Below, one piece after another: positions 8,303-17,951 of a stretch of DNA of 64,000 nucleotides. This DNA comes from Sphingopyxis sp. (GTDB lineage: Bacteria > Pseudomonadota > Alphaproteobacteria > Sphingomonadales > Sphingomonadaceae). The position numbers were made by a program, and so were the translations under genes. Where the stretch lies: contig JASBSJ010000039.1 of NCBI GenBank assembly GCA_030148985.1, forward strand, positions 1 to 64,000, written 5' to 3'. Position 1 is the first letter of the stretch, and every line of letters starts with the position of its first letter. The notes under the pieces are model-generated. The model saw nothing but the letters and a program-made list of their open reading frames with translations. It was not told the DNA's origin and ran no database searches.

Positions 8303-9376
8303 ATGTATAGTGAAAGCGACCTGCAAGCCGCGGTCGATGCGAAGGTTCTGACGCCGGAGGCCGCTGCGGCCTTTCGGGGCCATATTGCATCGGTGCGCGC
8401 CGCCCCCGGAGCGGATGAAGAATCCTTCCGCCTCATCACCGGCTTCAACGATATTTTCGTCAGCATCGCGGCGGTGATCCTGCTCGTCGCGGTGGCGTGG
8501 ATCGGCGAATCGATCCACACCGCGCTCGCGGGCGCCTTCGTCGCGGCATCGGCGTGGTTCCTCGCCGAATATTTCACCCGGCGCCGCCGCATGGCGCTGC
8601 CAAGCATCATCCTCGTGCTCGCCTTCGCTGGCGGCGTCTTTGCGACGATGGCGGGTTTCCTTGTCGAACATGGCGAGAGCATTTTCGGGCGCAGCCCCGG
8701 CGACACCGTCGGCGCGCTGCTCGTCGGTTCGATCGCCGCGGTGACCGCGGGCGCGACCTGGCTGCACTGGCGGCGCTTCATGGTGCCGATCACCGTCGCG
8801 GCGGGCACCGCGGCGATCGCCGCGACCGCGGTCGCGCTGATCCTGTCGCTGACCGGCGTTCCCGATCATAATCCGACGCTGGTGATGATCCTGGTCCTCG
8901 TCGCCGGGCTCGGCGTCTTCACGCTCGCCATGTGGTGGGACAAGAGCGACCGCGCGCGCCAGACGCGGCGCAGCGACGTTGCCTTCTGGCTCCACCTGCT
9001 CGCCGCACCGATGATCGCGCATCCGATCTTTCACCTGCTCGGCGTGACCGAGGGCGACAATATCGGCAGCGGCGCCGCGGTGATGGTCGTCGCCATATAT
9101 GTGCTTTTCGGGCTGATCGCGCTCGCGATCGACCGCCGCGCGCTGCTCGTCTCCGCGCTCGCCTATGTGCTGTTCGCGCTGACGCAGCTGTTCAACCAGT
9201 TCGGCGCGGTCGAACTCAACGTCGCGCTCACCGCCTTCGTGATCGGCTCGGCGCTGCTGCTGCTGTCGGCCTTCTGGCAGAATGCGCGCGCGGCCGTGGT
9301 GGCGATGCTGCCCGACAATCTGGCAAACCAGCTGCCGGCGACGACGCGGACCGTCAGTCCCCTACCAGCTTCATAA
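8303..9376 (+). CDS. Multi-pass membrane protein of unknown function
   Basis: A 357-residue protein with a soluble N-terminal segment of about 50 residues (MYSESDLQAAVDAKVLTPEA) followed by about eight to ten hydrophobic helices (for example FVSIAAVILLVAVAWIG, SIILVLAFAGGVFATMAGFL, AMVVVAIYVLFGLIALAI). Short basic loops (TRRRRM, RARQTRRSD) suggest the topology. I do not recognise a family with confidence; the short helical N-terminus plus polytopic body recalls DUF2157-type proteins. The last 23 bp overlap the convergent DUF2794 gene. No partner gene gives a functional hint. The C-terminal tail has no special motif. Confidence 0.75.
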   Translation: MYSESDLQAAVDAKVLTPEAAAAFRGHIASVRAAPGADEESFRLITGFNDIFVSIAAVILLVAVAWIGESIHTALAGAFVAASAWFLAEYFTRRRRMALPSIILVLAFAGGVFATMAGFLVEHGESIFGRSPGDTVGALLVGSIAAVTAGATWLHWRRFMVPITVAAGTAAIAATAVALILSLTGVPDHNPTLVMILVLVAGLGVFTLAMWWDKSDRARQTRRSDVAFWLHLLAAPMIAHPIFHLLGVTEGDNIGSGAAVMVVAIYVLFGLIALAIDRRALLVSALAYVLFALTQLFNQFGAVELNVALTAFVIGSALLLLSAFWQNARAAVVAMLPDNLANQLPATTRTVSPLPAS

Positions 9377-9701
9377 GCTTGCGTTCGACGGGGGCGAGCA
9401 CATTGGACAGCTCGTCCCCGCGTTTCAAAATCGCCCCGGCTTCGGAGACCAAGGCCCACATGCCTTGCCTGCTCCGCAAGGCGGGGCGTTTTTCGATGCG
9501 ATATTCGGGACGCTCGGCGGCGCGGCGAAAGGCCGAGAAGATCGCGGCATCGCGGTGGAAATCCATCGCATAGTCGCGCCAGTGCCCGGCGGCGACCATG
9601 CGGCCGTAAAGGTCGAGGATGCGCAGGAGTTCGGGGCGTTCGAAACCGGTCTGGAGCGGCACCGTCCGCCCGTTGAACGGCAGGGGCGTGACCGTTCCCA
9701 T
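9354..9701 (-). CDS. DUF2794 domain protein
   Basis: A 115-residue protein that matches the alphaproteobacterial DUF2794 family across its length: LYGRMVAAGHWRDYAMDFHR, FSAFRRAAERPEYRIEKRP and a C-terminal ILKRGDELSNVL. Function is unknown. Its ATG shares one base with the TGA of cysE (TGATG), so translation is probably coupled and the two likely sit in one operon. It ends inside the 3' end of the convergent membrane-protein gene. Confidence 0.88.
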   Translation of the reverse strand: MGTVTPLPFNGRTVPLQTGFERPELLRILDLYGRMVAAGHWRDYAMDFHRDAAIFSAFRRAAERPEYRIEKRPALRSRQGMWALVSEAGAILKRGDELSNVLAPVERKLMKLVGD

Positions 9702-10411
9702 CAGGCGCTTTTACGCCCTCCCTTGCGCCGCGGCGCTTCACTCTCCGCCGCCGCGTCGCGTTCGGCGATCAGCGCCGCGAGTTGCTTCTGCATGAGCTCC
9801 AGCTGGCATTGCAGCAATTCGACCTTTTGCGTCGCGGGATCGAAGGTTTCGTTGCAGGTGCCGTAAGGCACAAACTCGCGCGCATATTCGGCGGCATCGA
9901 CCAAGGTGGAGCGCGCCGGAATGCCGACCATCACCGCCCCTTCGGGCACGTCCTTCGTCACCACGGCATTGGCGCCGACGCGCGCGCGCGCGTTGACCGT
10001 GATCGGCCCCAAAATCTGCGCACCCGACCCGACGATGACATCATCGGCCAGCGTCGGGTGGCGCTTGCCCGCAATACCGTTGGCGGGGTCGGTACCGCCC
10101 AGCGTCACGCATTGATAGATGGTGACATTGTCGCCGATCTCGGCGGTTTCACCGATGACGGTAAAGCCATGGTCGATGAACAGGTGGCGGCCGATCTTCG
10201 CGCCGGGATGGATGTCGATCGCGGTCATACAGCGCGACAGGTGATTGACGAAGCGCGCGAGGAAGAACAATCGCGCCTCGAACAGCCAGTGCGCGATGCG
10301 GTGCATACCCACCGCGACAAGCCCGGGATAAAGAAGGATCTCCCAACGCGACCGTGGCGCAGGGTCACGCGCCTTGATCGAATCGAGATAGGCGATCAGC
10401 CCGTTGAACAT
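9701..10411 (-). CDS. cysE: Serine O-acetyltransferase
   Basis: A 236-residue left-handed beta-helix acetyltransferase of the short EpsC/CysE type, which makes O-acetylserine from serine and acetyl-CoA for cysteine synthesis. It shows hexapeptide repeats, DIHPGAKIGRHLFIDHGFTV with the catalytic His, IYQCVTLGGTD and the GNxG-like VGANAVVTKDVPEGAVMVG. The start MFNGLIAYLDSIKARDP (10411) is preferred over 10447 because it has GGGGAC upstream and matches family N-termini. The C-terminal 40 residues form a predicted coiled coil and a basic tail (KGGRKSA). It overlaps the DUF2794 gene by one base. Confidence 0.92.
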   Translation of the reverse strand: MFNGLIAYLDSIKARDPAPRSRWEILLYPGLVAVGMHRIAHWLFEARLFFLARFVNHLSRCMTAIDIHPGAKIGRHLFIDHGFTVIGETAEIGDNVTIYQCVTLGGTDPANGIAGKRHPTLADDVIVGSGAQILGPITVNARARVGANAVVTKDVPEGAVMVGIPARSTLVDAAEYAREFVPYGTCNETFDPATQKVELLQCQLELMQKQLAALIAERDAAAESEAPRRKGGRKSA

Positions 10412-10495
10412 AAACGTCCCCTGCGACCCTATTTCTGTACCGGGCAAGATAGATGTTCGCCGACGGCTTTTCCACCCCCGGCGGCATTTATTCGA

Positions 10496-11095
10496 TCAGC
10501 GACCAAACAGCCCGATACGAAGCAGCAGCAATCCCTCGCTTCTGAGGTGCCGTTCGCCATCGCGCGCGGCAATCGCCGCCGCCCAGCGATCGAGCATCAG
10601 CAGCGCGCGGTTTCCGGTGAAATCGCCGCGCGCCAGCGCGTCGCCGTTTTTGGCATCGCCCAGCAGGCAGCGCGCCGCATCCTCCGCCTCGACCACACCA
10701 GCGCCCCAAAGCAGGCCCCAGCGTTTCCCGGCCGCGGCTCCGCCGTCCGACAGCGCAAAGAGCTGCGCGCCAAAGCTTTCAGCCGCGGCCCGCCGCTCGG
10801 CATCACCCTCGGCCAGCAGCATCGCTTCGGCCGCATCGACCAGCGCGTCGAGCCCGCCCTGCCCCGCCCAGCTTGCGGCGAGGTCGGCGAGCAGCGGCTC
10901 GCCCTTGGGCAAGGCGGCGGGATTGCTCGCAAGCAGCGCCATCATGTCGCGCCACCACGCAAGCTTGATCTGCCCGATCAGCGGCTCGCGCGCATCGAGC
11001 AGCAATTTGGTCAACCGCGCGGCGAGCCCCCACAACGCCGCCATCGCCGCGCGCCGCGCCCGCGGCACCGCGACCATGACACGCGGATCGCGCAT
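10496..11095 (-). CDS. Phytoene/squalene synthase-like protein
   Basis: About 199 residues. It has ALWGLAARLTKLLLDAREPL and IGQIKLAWWRDMMALL, which match the N-terminal part of the squalene/phytoene synthase fold, and a C-terminal GEHLR-like end. The family's first DxxxD substrate motif is not obvious, so enzymatic activity is doubtful; relatives in alphaproteobacteria resemble complex I assembly factor NDUFAF6. The start is uncertain. ATG 11095 has no clear ribosome-binding site, while the frame stays open upstream through a family A repeat that would encode an Ala/Pro-rich N-terminus (ATG at 11164). It lies downstream of pdhB on the same strand. Confidence 0.65.
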   Translation of the reverse strand: MRDPRVMVAVPRARRAAMAALWGLAARLTKLLLDAREPLIGQIKLAWWRDMMALLASNPAALPKGEPLLADLAASWAGQGGLDALVDAAEAMLLAEGDAERRAAAESFGAQLFALSDGGAAAGKRWGLLWGAGVVEAEDAARCLLGDAKNGDALARGDFTGNRALLMLDRWAAAIAARDGERHLRSEGLLLLRIGLFGR

Positions 11096-11119
11096 GTCGG
11101 GGTAGGCGCTGGGTTCAGC

Positions 11120-11210
11120 CGTCGCCCCCGCGAAGGCGGGGGCCGATGTCGGTTTACTCGGCATGGAAGGGCAAGGCCGATGACGGCCCCCGCCTTCGCG
11201 GGGGCGACGG
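11120..11210. repeat. Palindromic repeat, family A
   Basis: The arms CGTCGCCCCCGCGAAGGCGG and CCGCCTTCGCGGGGGCGACG form a near-perfect inverted repeat. The repeat ends one base from the pdhB stop codon and reaches almost to the start of the phytoene-synthase-like gene. Other copies are at 12241, 17854, 36724 and 61967. Confidence 0.9.
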
Positions 11211-11211
11211 A

Positions 11212-12609
11212 TTAACGATGGAGAACCGCCTTCACCGCCTTCGCCACCCGCGGGGTGTCGATCAGCGCGGCCTTTTCGAGATTGTTCGCGTAGGGCAGCG
11301 GCACATCCTCGTTGCACACGCGCATGACGGGCGCGTCGAGATCGTCAAAACCCTGTTCCATCGCGACCATCGCGAGTTCGCTGGCGATCGAGCAAACCGG
11401 CCAGCCTTCCTCGACAATGACGAGGCGGTTCGTCTTTTTAAGGCTGGCGAGCACCGTCGCGGTATCGAGCGGGCGCAAGGTGCGCAGGTCGATCACCTCG
11501 GCGTCGATGCCCTCACCCGCAAGGCTGTCGGCGGCTTCGAGCGCGAGCCCGACGCCGATCGAATAGCTGACGATCGTGACGTCGCTGCCTTCACGCATGG
11601 TGCGCGCCTTGCCGATCGGCAGGACGAAATCCTCGACATCGGGAACCTCAAAGCTGCGGCCATAGAGCAGTTCGTTTTCGAGGAAAACGACCGGGTCTTC
11701 GGTACGGATCGCCGCCTTCAGCAACCCCTTGGCATCGGCGGCGTCATAGGGCGCGATGACGATCAGGCCGGGGACGCTCGCGTACCAGGGTGCATAATTC
11801 TGGCTGTGCTGCGCGCCGACGCGCGCCGCGGCGCCGTTGGGCCCGCGGAACACGATCGGGCAGCGCATCTGCCCGCCCGACATATAGTTGGTCTTTGCCG
11901 CCGAATTGATGATGTGGTCGATCGCCTGCATCGCGAAGTTGAATGTCATGAACTCGATGATCGGACGAAGGCCGCCCATCGCCGCGCCCGCACCGAGTCC
12001 GGCAAAACCATATTCGGTGATCGGCGTGTCGATGACGCGGCGCGCGCCAAATTCATCGAGCAGGCCCTGGGTCACCTTGTAGGCGCCCTGATATTCGGCG
12101 ACTTCCTCGCCCATCACGAAGACGCGGTCGTCGGCGCGCATCTCCTCCGCCATCGCGTCGCGCAGCGCTTCGCGGACGGTGAGCTTGACCATCGCGGTGC
12201 CCTCGGGGATCGCGGGGTCGGAGGCGCGTTCGGCCTTCTCCGTCGCCCCCGCGGAGGCGGGGGCCGCTGGAACCGACTCACTAACGCTAGCGGCCCCCGC
12301 CTTCGCGGGGGCGGCGTCCTTTTCTTCAGCGGCAGCAGGCGCGGGCGCCGGAGTCGACGCCTCCTCCCCCTCACCCGCGATCGTCGCGATCACGGTGCCG
12401 ACCTTCACATTATCGGTGCCTTCGGGAACGAGGATCTGGCCGATCGTTCCCTCATCGATCGCTTCGAATTCCATCGTCGCCTTGTCGGTTTCGATCTCGG
12501 CAAGGATGTCGCCCGACTTCACCGTGTCGCCTTCCTTGACGAGCCACTTGGCGAGCGTGCCTTCTTCCATCGTCGGCGACAGCGCCGGCATCTTCAGTTC
12601 GATGGCCAT
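11212..12609 (-). CDS. pdhB: Pyruvate dehydrogenase E1 beta with N-terminal lipoyl domain
   Basis: A 465-residue protein. Residues 1-78 are a lipoyl domain with the lipoylation site K43 in [11 protein letters not shown]. An Ala/Pro/Glu linker (about 79-135) leads to a transketolase-like E1 beta domain (about 138-465: [51 protein letters not shown]). The lipoyl-on-E1beta layout is typical of alphaproteobacteria. With PdhA it decarboxylates pyruvate and reductively acetylates lipoyl groups. Residues 98-123 of the linker are encoded by an in-frame family A palindromic repeat. The start is [17 protein letters not shown]; the upstream extension lies within pdhA. It begins one base after the pdhA stop region. 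Confidence 0.96.
   Translation of the reverse strand: MAIELKMPALSPTMEEGTLAKWLVKEGDTVKSGDILAEIETDKATMEFEAIDEGTIGQILVPEGTDNVKVGTVIATIAGEGEEASTPAPAPAAAEEKDAAPAKAGAASVSESVPAAPASAGATEKAERASDPAIPEGTAMVKLTVREALRDAMAEEMRADDRVFVMGEEVAEYQGAYKVTQGLLDEFGARRVIDTPITEYGFAGLGAGAAMGGLRPIIEFMTFNFAMQAIDHIINSAAKTNYMSGGQMRCPIVFRGPNGAAARVGAQHSQNYAPWYASVPGLIVIAPYDAADAKGLLKAAIRTEDPVVFLENELLYGRSFEVPDVEDFVLPIGKARTMREGSDVTIVSYSIGVGLALEAADSLAGEGIDAEVIDLRTLRPLDTATVLASLKKTNRLVIVEEGWPVCSIASELAMVAMEQGFDDLDAPVMRVCNEDVPLPYANNLEKAALIDTPRVAKAVKAVLHR
12241..12316. repeat. Family A palindrome inside the pdhB coding region
   Basis: The left arm (12241-12268, starting CGTCGCCCCCGCGGAGGCGG) and right arm (12289-12316, ending TTCGCGGGGGCGGCG) match as reverse complements at 26 of 28 positions. 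The repeat is the same family as the intergenic copies at 11120, 17854, 36724 and 61967. It lies fully inside pdhB and encodes, in frame and without a stop, Ala/Pro-rich residues 98-123 (AAPAKAG...AAPASAGAT) of the linker. Confidence 0.92.
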
Positions 12610-12610
12610 C

Positions 12611-13681
12611 TCAATATTGCTCCACCAGCACGTCGGTATAAAGTTCGGACAAATCGGGTTCGGGCGCGCTTTCGGCAAAGTCGGCCGAGTCCGCAACGAT
12701 CGCGCGGATTTCCTTGTCGATTTCCTTGAACTTGTCCTCGGCGATGCCCGCATCGGTCATCAGCTTCTTGAGGTGCTCGATCGCGTCCGACTTGTCGCGC
12801 ACCGCCTGCACTTCCTCGCGGCTGCGATATTTGGCGGGGTCGGACATCGAATGGCCGCGATAGCGATAGGTCTTGAGCTCCATCAGCACCGGCCCCTTGC
12901 CCGCGCGCACCCATTCGAGCGCCGCCTCGGCCGCGCCGCGCACCGCGAGCACGTCCATGCCGTCGACCTGCATACCGGGGATGCGGAAGCTTTCGCCGCG
13001 GCGATAGAGCTGATCTTCGGCCGACGAGCGATTGACCGACGTGCCCATCGCATATTGGTTATTCTCGATCACGAAAATGATCGGCAGCTTCCAGAGCTCC
13101 GCCATGTTGAAGCTCTCGTACACCTGGCCCTGGTTCGCGGCGCCGTCGCCGAAATAGGCCATCGCCACGCCGCCGTCGCCGCGATATTTGTGCGCAAAGG
13201 CCAGCCCGGTGCCGAGCGACACCTGCGCGCCGACGATGCCGTGCCCGCCATAGAATTTATGCTCGACGCTGAACATGTGCATCGAGCCGCCCTTGCCCTT
13301 CGAGATGCCGGCCTGGCGCCCCGTCAGCTCGGCCATGATGACCTTGGGGTCGATGCCGTAAGCGAGCATATGACCATGGTCGCGGTAGCCGGTAATGACG
13401 CTGTCCTTGTTGCCGTCGAGCGCCGATTGCAGGCCGACCGCCACCGCTTCCTGACCGATATAAAGGTGGCAGAAACCGCCGATCAGCCCCAGCCCGTAAA
13501 GCTGCCCGGCCTTCTCCTCGAACCGGCGGATGAGCAGCATCTCGCGATAGAATTTTTCGAGCTCTTCCGGCGTCGCGTCATAGGGGACGGGATCGCGCGG
13601 TTGCTCGCGATTGGACGAGGGAGCAGGGGTCGAAGCGACTTTTTTTGGCGCGGCAGTCTTACGCGCGGGTGCTTTGGCCAA
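12611..13681 (-). CDS. pdhA: Pyruvate dehydrogenase E1 alpha
   Basis: A 356-residue TPP enzyme subunit. The TPP/Mg motif is GDGAANQG (178-185) ending NN (207-208), and [11 protein letters not shown] corresponds to the E1 alpha phosphorylation-loop region. GGKGGSMH-type ([11 protein letters not shown], 128-137) is also present. The first 30 residues are an Ala/Pro/Lys-rich extension. With PdhB it forms the heterotetrameric E1. The two genes are adjacent with no gap, implying an operon. The upstream 250 bp carry a family C repeat and ftsB. The ATG follows AAAGGAAACCTCCC on the minus strand. Confidence 0.97.
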   Translation of the reverse strand: MAKAPARKTAAPKKVASTPAPSSNREQPRDPVPYDATPEELEKFYREMLLIRRFEEKAGQLYGLGLIGGFCHLYIGQEAVAVGLQSALDGNKDSVITGYRDHGHMLAYGIDPKVIMAELTGRQAGISKGKGGSMHMFSVEHKFYGGHGIVGAQVSLGTGLAFAHKYRGDGGVAMAYFGDGAANQGQVYESFNMAELWKLPIIFVIENNQYAMGTSVNRSSAEDQLYRRGESFRIPGMQVDGMDVLAVRGAAEAALEWVRAGKGPVLMELKTYRYRGHSMSDPAKYRSREEVQAVRDKSDAIEHLKKLMTDAGIAEDKFKEIDKEIRAIVADSADFAESAPEPDLSELYTDVLVEQY

Positions 13682-13798
13682 GGGAGGTTTCCTTTGCGGT
13701 TAGCCGTTACGGCAAGGCTCCCTATAGGAGCGGCGCGGCGGGTTTGGCAACGCCCGCTTGGCAACGCTCCTGCTTCCGTTACGTATGCAGAAGAAGCT

Positions 13799-13925
13799 AA
13801 GCCCCTCCCCTTCAGGGGAGGGGTTGGGGTGGGGTCCATCGGCCTTGCGCAAGGCCGATGAACCCCACCCGATGCGACTAGCGAACAAGTTCGCAAGTCT
13901 CGCTGCCCTCCCCTGAAGGGGAGGG
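13799..13925. repeat. Composite palindromic repeat, family C
   Basis: Terminal hairpins (CCCCTCCCCTTCAGGGGAGG at each end) enclose a central palindrome ATCGGCCTTGCGCAAGGCCGAT and a one-sided motif GCGACTAGCGAACAAGTTCG. The one-sided motif is the reverse complement of that in the 31921 copy, so this copy is inverted. It fills the ftsB-pdhA gap. Confidence 0.88.
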
Positions 13926-13939
13926 ATTTCAGTCGGTCG

Positions 13940-14263
13940 TTACTTCGCCTCGGGCTCCATCGGGATAATCACCTCGTCGGGGTGATAGGCGCCGAGCTTC
14001 GAGCGCACATATTCCTCGGCCAGATCGGGATCGACGCGGCGCTGGTCGAGCAGGTTGACGCGGTTCTGAAGCTCGCGCTCCTTCTTCACGAGCTCGCTCA
14101 GCACGACGCGCTTCTTTTCGACCGACTGGCCATATTCGCCCCAGGCATAAAGCCCGGTCGGCCCGAAAACGGCATAGCCCAGCATCGCCAGCACCGCGAT
14201 CACCGCGAGCGCCGGCCCGGTCGCGCGGCGCATCGATTTGCGGAATTTGTGGCGCTGCGTCAT
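13940..14263 (-). CDS. FtsB/DivIC-type septum formation protein
   Basis: A 107-residue protein with a short basic N-terminus (MTQRHKFRKSMRRA), one membrane segment (about 16-34, ALAVIAVLAMLGYAVFG) and a coiled coil (EKKRVVLSELVKKERELQNR), followed by a DPDLAEEYVRSKLGAYHPDE motif typical of the FtsB/DivIC family. These proteins act in the divisome with FtsL and FtsQ. A position next to eno is common for ftsB in many bacteria, which supports the call. The start is set by the membrane anchor; a longer reading to 14314 adds unrelated residues. eno lies 69 bp upstream on the same strand. Confidence 0.85.
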   Translation of the reverse strand: MTQRHKFRKSMRRATGPALAVIAVLAMLGYAVFGPTGLYAWGEYGQSVEKKRVVLSELVKKERELQNRVNLLDQRRVDPDLAEEYVRSKLGAYHPDEVIIPMEPEAK

Positions 14264-14332
14264 CGCCGCCCTTGAATCACAGGCGATTCCTGGCGTCAAG
14301 GCGCCAGCGCGCACTTGTCCCCCGCTTTGCGA

Positions 14333-15679
<1,347 letters not shown>

Positions 15680-15808
15680 CTAGTGCAACTGCTGCATAGG
15701 AATTTTGCGCGGCTATGGAACCAATGGGCGCCGCTTGCTATATATTGGTACAGGACCAAAAAGGATGCCCGCCCGCGCGGCGCCCGAACGATAGAAGAGG
15801 ACAGATTG

Positions 15809-16354
15809 ATGGCAAAAGCCGCTACTCCCGCGACGAAGAAGGCCGCAGCACCCCGTCCCAAGGCCCCCGCGAAGCCCGCCGCGACCAAGGCCGCGCCCGC
15901 GCGCAAGCCTGCGTCGGTAAAGGCCGCCAAGGAGCACCCGATCCGCGACCAGCTTGCCGCGACGCGCGACACGATCAAGTCCGAAGCGTCGATTAAGGCG
16001 GCCTCGCTTAAGGAAGAAGCTGCGGCGCTGAAAAAGCAGGCATCGACCTCGGCACGCGACGCTGCGACGAAGGGCAAGGGCAAGGCGGCCGAGGCCGTCG
16101 GCAGCCTCGCCAAGATGCTCGAGGACAGCGCAGGCACGGTCGATACCAAGTTCGGCAAGCAGTACGGCGATTATGCCCGCTCGGCTGCCGCGACCGTCGC
16201 CGGTCTCGCGACGACGCTCGACAAGAAGGATCTCGACGAGCTTGCCGCGTCGACGCGCGACATGGTCAAGAAGAACCCCGCGATCGCGGTTGGCGCCGCG
16301 ACGGTGATCGGCTTCGTGCTCGCCCGGATGCTCAAGGGCGGCTCGAACGATTGA
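15809..16354 (+). CDS. Ala/Lys-rich membrane-tethered protein (YqjD/ElaB-like)
   Basis: A 181-residue protein. The first 45 residues are a basic Ala/Pro/Lys repeat region resembling a histone H1-like tail (KKAAAPRPKAPAKPAATKAA). The middle is helical and charged. The C-terminus holds the pattern VKKNPAIAVGAATVIGFVLA followed by RMLKGGSND, which is the single membrane segment typical of DUF883/YqjD-ElaB proteins. In E. coli such proteins tether ribosomes to the membrane in stationary phase. Here the long Lys/Ala tail may bind nucleic acid (inference). It heads a four-gene cluster that ends at 17534. The ATG has AGAGGACAGATTG upstream. Confidence 0.72.
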   Translation: MAKAATPATKKAAAPRPKAPAKPAATKAAPARKPASVKAAKEHPIRDQLAATRDTIKSEASIKAASLKEEAAALKKQASTSARDAATKGKGKAAEAVGSLAKMLEDSAGTVDTKFGKQYGDYARSAAATVAGLATTLDKKDLDELAASTRDMVKKNPAIAVGAATVIGFVLARMLKGGSND

Positions 16355-16361
16355 TCGGTCC

Positions 16362-16811
16362 TTGGCATCCTCCGATCCCGAAACCCCCGCGCCCGCCGGG
16401 CGCAGCTTTGACGGCATAAGCCACGGCTATGCGCCCGATGGCCGCCCGGCGACCAGCGAGCCGGTGCCGCTCGACAAGATCGTCGGCGATGTCGTCGAAA
16501 ATCTGTCGGCGACGGCGAAGGCCGAACTGGCGCTGATCGAGGCGCGCGGCGAACTCGCCCTGCACGGCGCGACATGGAGCGCCGCGTGGGGCGCCGTCGC
16601 CGCCTGCGCTCTCGGCGTCGCGATGCTCGCGCTTGCGTTCGGCGCGATCCTCGCGCTGGCACCGCATGTCGGGCCTTTGCTTGCGACGATTATCGTCGTG
16701 GCGGTGCTGCTGTTGATCGCGGCGCTCGCGGGCTGGCGTGCGCGCCGAGCCTATGAGGATATTCGCACCGCGCTGCGACGCGACCTGGTGAACGAAGGGG
16801 TCGACGACTGA
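16362..16811 (+). CDS. Phage-holin-family (DUF1469-like) membrane protein
   Basis: A 149-residue protein read from a TTG codon (16362); no in-frame ATG precedes the conserved part. It has a soluble head of about 50 residues, then two membrane helices (about 65-90 and 95-116: GAVAACALGVAMLALAFGAI, LLATIIVVAVLLLIAALAGW) and a short charged tail. This is the layout of the putative Actinobacteria holin-X/DUF1469 family, which is found next to YqjD-like genes in proteobacteria (yqjE). That context supports the assignment. The stop overlaps the next ATG (TGATG). The function is probably stress- or envelope-related rather than lysis (inference). Confidence 0.7.
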   Translation: MASSDPETPAPAGRSFDGISHGYAPDGRPATSEPVPLDKIVGDVVENLSATAKAELALIEARGELALHGATWSAAWGAVAACALGVAMLALAFGAILALAPHVGPLLATIIVVAVLLLIAALAGWRARRAYEDIRTALRRDLVNEGVDD

Positions 16812-17194
16812 TGCCGCGCACGCGCAATCGCCTGATTAATGCCGCGCGCCGCTCGATGCTCCAGCGCGCCGAGCTTTATCGGCGGCTCGACGTCGCCAAG
16901 GCGGCGCTGCGGCCTGCGGCACTGCTCGATCGCGGCAAATATCGCGTGCGGACCAAGGTCGACGATGCCGCGCACGCGGTGCGGCAGGAGTTTCGCGACA
17001 ATCGCTGGCCGATCGCGATTGCCGCCGCGGCGGGGATCGCCTGGCTGCTGCGCGAACCGATCAAGGAACATGCGCCCAGACTGGCGCGCAAGGTGCAGGA
17101 TATGGCGGCGGGTGTCGCCGATCATTTTCGTACGGACACGACGGACGAAGATGACACCGGACAAGTGGAGGAAGACGATGAAGCCGTTCAGTGA
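16811..17194 (+). CDS. Small envelope-cluster protein of unknown function
   Basis: A 127-residue protein. It is basic at the N-terminus (MPRTRNRLINAARRSMLQRA), has one possible membrane segment (about 68-80, WPIAIAAAAGIAWLLR) and an acidic C-terminus (TTDEDDTGQVEEDDEAVQ). I do not recognise a family. It is coupled to the gene before by a one-base stop/start overlap, and its last 17 bp overlap the next gene. That places it firmly in the YqjD-like cluster, at the position where yqjK-type genes occur in enterobacteria, though the similarity is not visible. Confidence 0.68.
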   Translation: MPRTRNRLINAARRSMLQRAELYRRLDVAKAALRPAALLDRGKYRVRTKVDDAAHAVRQEFRDNRWPIAIAAAAGIAWLLREPIKEHAPRLARKVQDMAAGVADHFRTDTTDEDDTGQVEEDDEAVQ

Positions 17195-17534
17195 AACCGC
17201 GCGCGAAACGCGTGCAAAAGCGAGTGAACTTGCTGAGAAAACCGCCGAAAATGCCCGTCTGACCGCAGAGGCGGCAAAGGCGCGCATCCAGGATGGCTAT
17301 GGCCGCGCGCGCGCCGCAACCGAAGACCTCGCCGCGCGCGCCAGCGAACAGGCCAGCGTCGCGCGCGAAGCCGCGGGCGACGCCTATGCCAAGGGCAAGG
17401 TGCAGGCGAAGCGCGCGAACAGCAAGCTCAAGGACGTCGCCGAAAAGCAGCCGCTGGCGCTCGTTGCTGGTGCGGTCGCCATCGGCGCGCTGCTGGGGTC
17501 GCTGTTGCCAAAGGGTCGTTCGGACGAGGAATGA
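17178..17534 (+). CDS. Small helical membrane-tethered protein (YqjD/DUF883-like)
   Basis: A 118-residue protein with a long amphipathic, Ala/Lys/Glu-rich helix region (ASELAEKTAENARLTAEAAK) resembling late-embryogenesis or apolipoprotein-like repeats, and a C-terminal membrane segment QPLALVAGAVAIGALLGSLL followed by PKGRSDEE. This is a DUF883-like end, so it is probably a paralogue of the gene at 15809. The ATG at 17178 has GGAGGAAGACG upstream and lies inside the end of the preceding gene, so translation is probably coupled. Confidence 0.7.
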   Translation: MKPFSETARETRAKASELAEKTAENARLTAEAAKARIQDGYGRARAATEDLAARASEQASVAREAAGDAYAKGKVQAKRANSKLKDVAEKQPLALVAGAVAIGALLGSLLPKGRSDEE

Positions 17535-17613
17535 GCCCGCTTGCCCCGAACGAAAACCGCTGTTAGGGGCCGCCGCTTCTTCCCATCAGCGGTACGCCGC
17601 AAGGAAAGCAGCC

Positions 17614-17829
17614 ATGAGCAAATTGCACCTCGTGTTCGGCGGACGGGTCAGCGATCCGCAGGGCCTCGACTTCGTCGATCTTGCCAATCTCGACGTCGTC
17701 GGCCTCTATCCCGACTATAAATCGGCCGAAAAGGCGTGGCGCAGCGCCGCGCAGCGCACCGTCGACGATGCCGAAATGAAATATGTCGTCGTCCACCTGC
17801 ACAAGCTGTTGCAGCCCGACGCGGAATAA
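17614..17829 (+). CDS. DUF4170 domain protein
   Basis: A 71-residue protein, MSKLHLVFGGRVSDPQGLDF...VVGLYPDYKSAEKAWRSAAQ, which fits the small DUF4170 family of alphaproteobacteria. Function is unknown. It is not long enough for more than one domain. The ATG follows AAGGAAAGCAGCC. It is followed by a family A repeat and faces the convergent NDUFS4-like gene. Confidence 0.8.
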   Translation: MSKLHLVFGGRVSDPQGLDFVDLANLDVVGLYPDYKSAEKAWRSAAQRTVDDAEMKYVVVHLHKLLQPDAE

Positions 17830-17853
17830 TCGCCGACAAGGGCGAATAATTCG

Positions 17854-17943
17854 CGTCGCCCCCGCGAAGGCGGGGGCCGCCGGAACCCTTGTCCTGCATT
17901 GCTGCGTAAACCGGCAGCGGCCCCCGCCTTCGCGGGGGCGACG
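17854..17943. repeat. Palindromic repeat, family A
   Basis: Inverted arms CGTCGCCCCCGCGAAGGCGG and CCGCCTTCGCGGGGGCGACG are separated by an asymmetric centre of about 35 bp. It lies between two convergent genes (DUF4170 and the NDUFS4-like gene) and could serve as a bidirectional transcript end, but it has no U-tract. Confidence 0.9.
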
Positions 17944-17951
17944 ACTATGAC

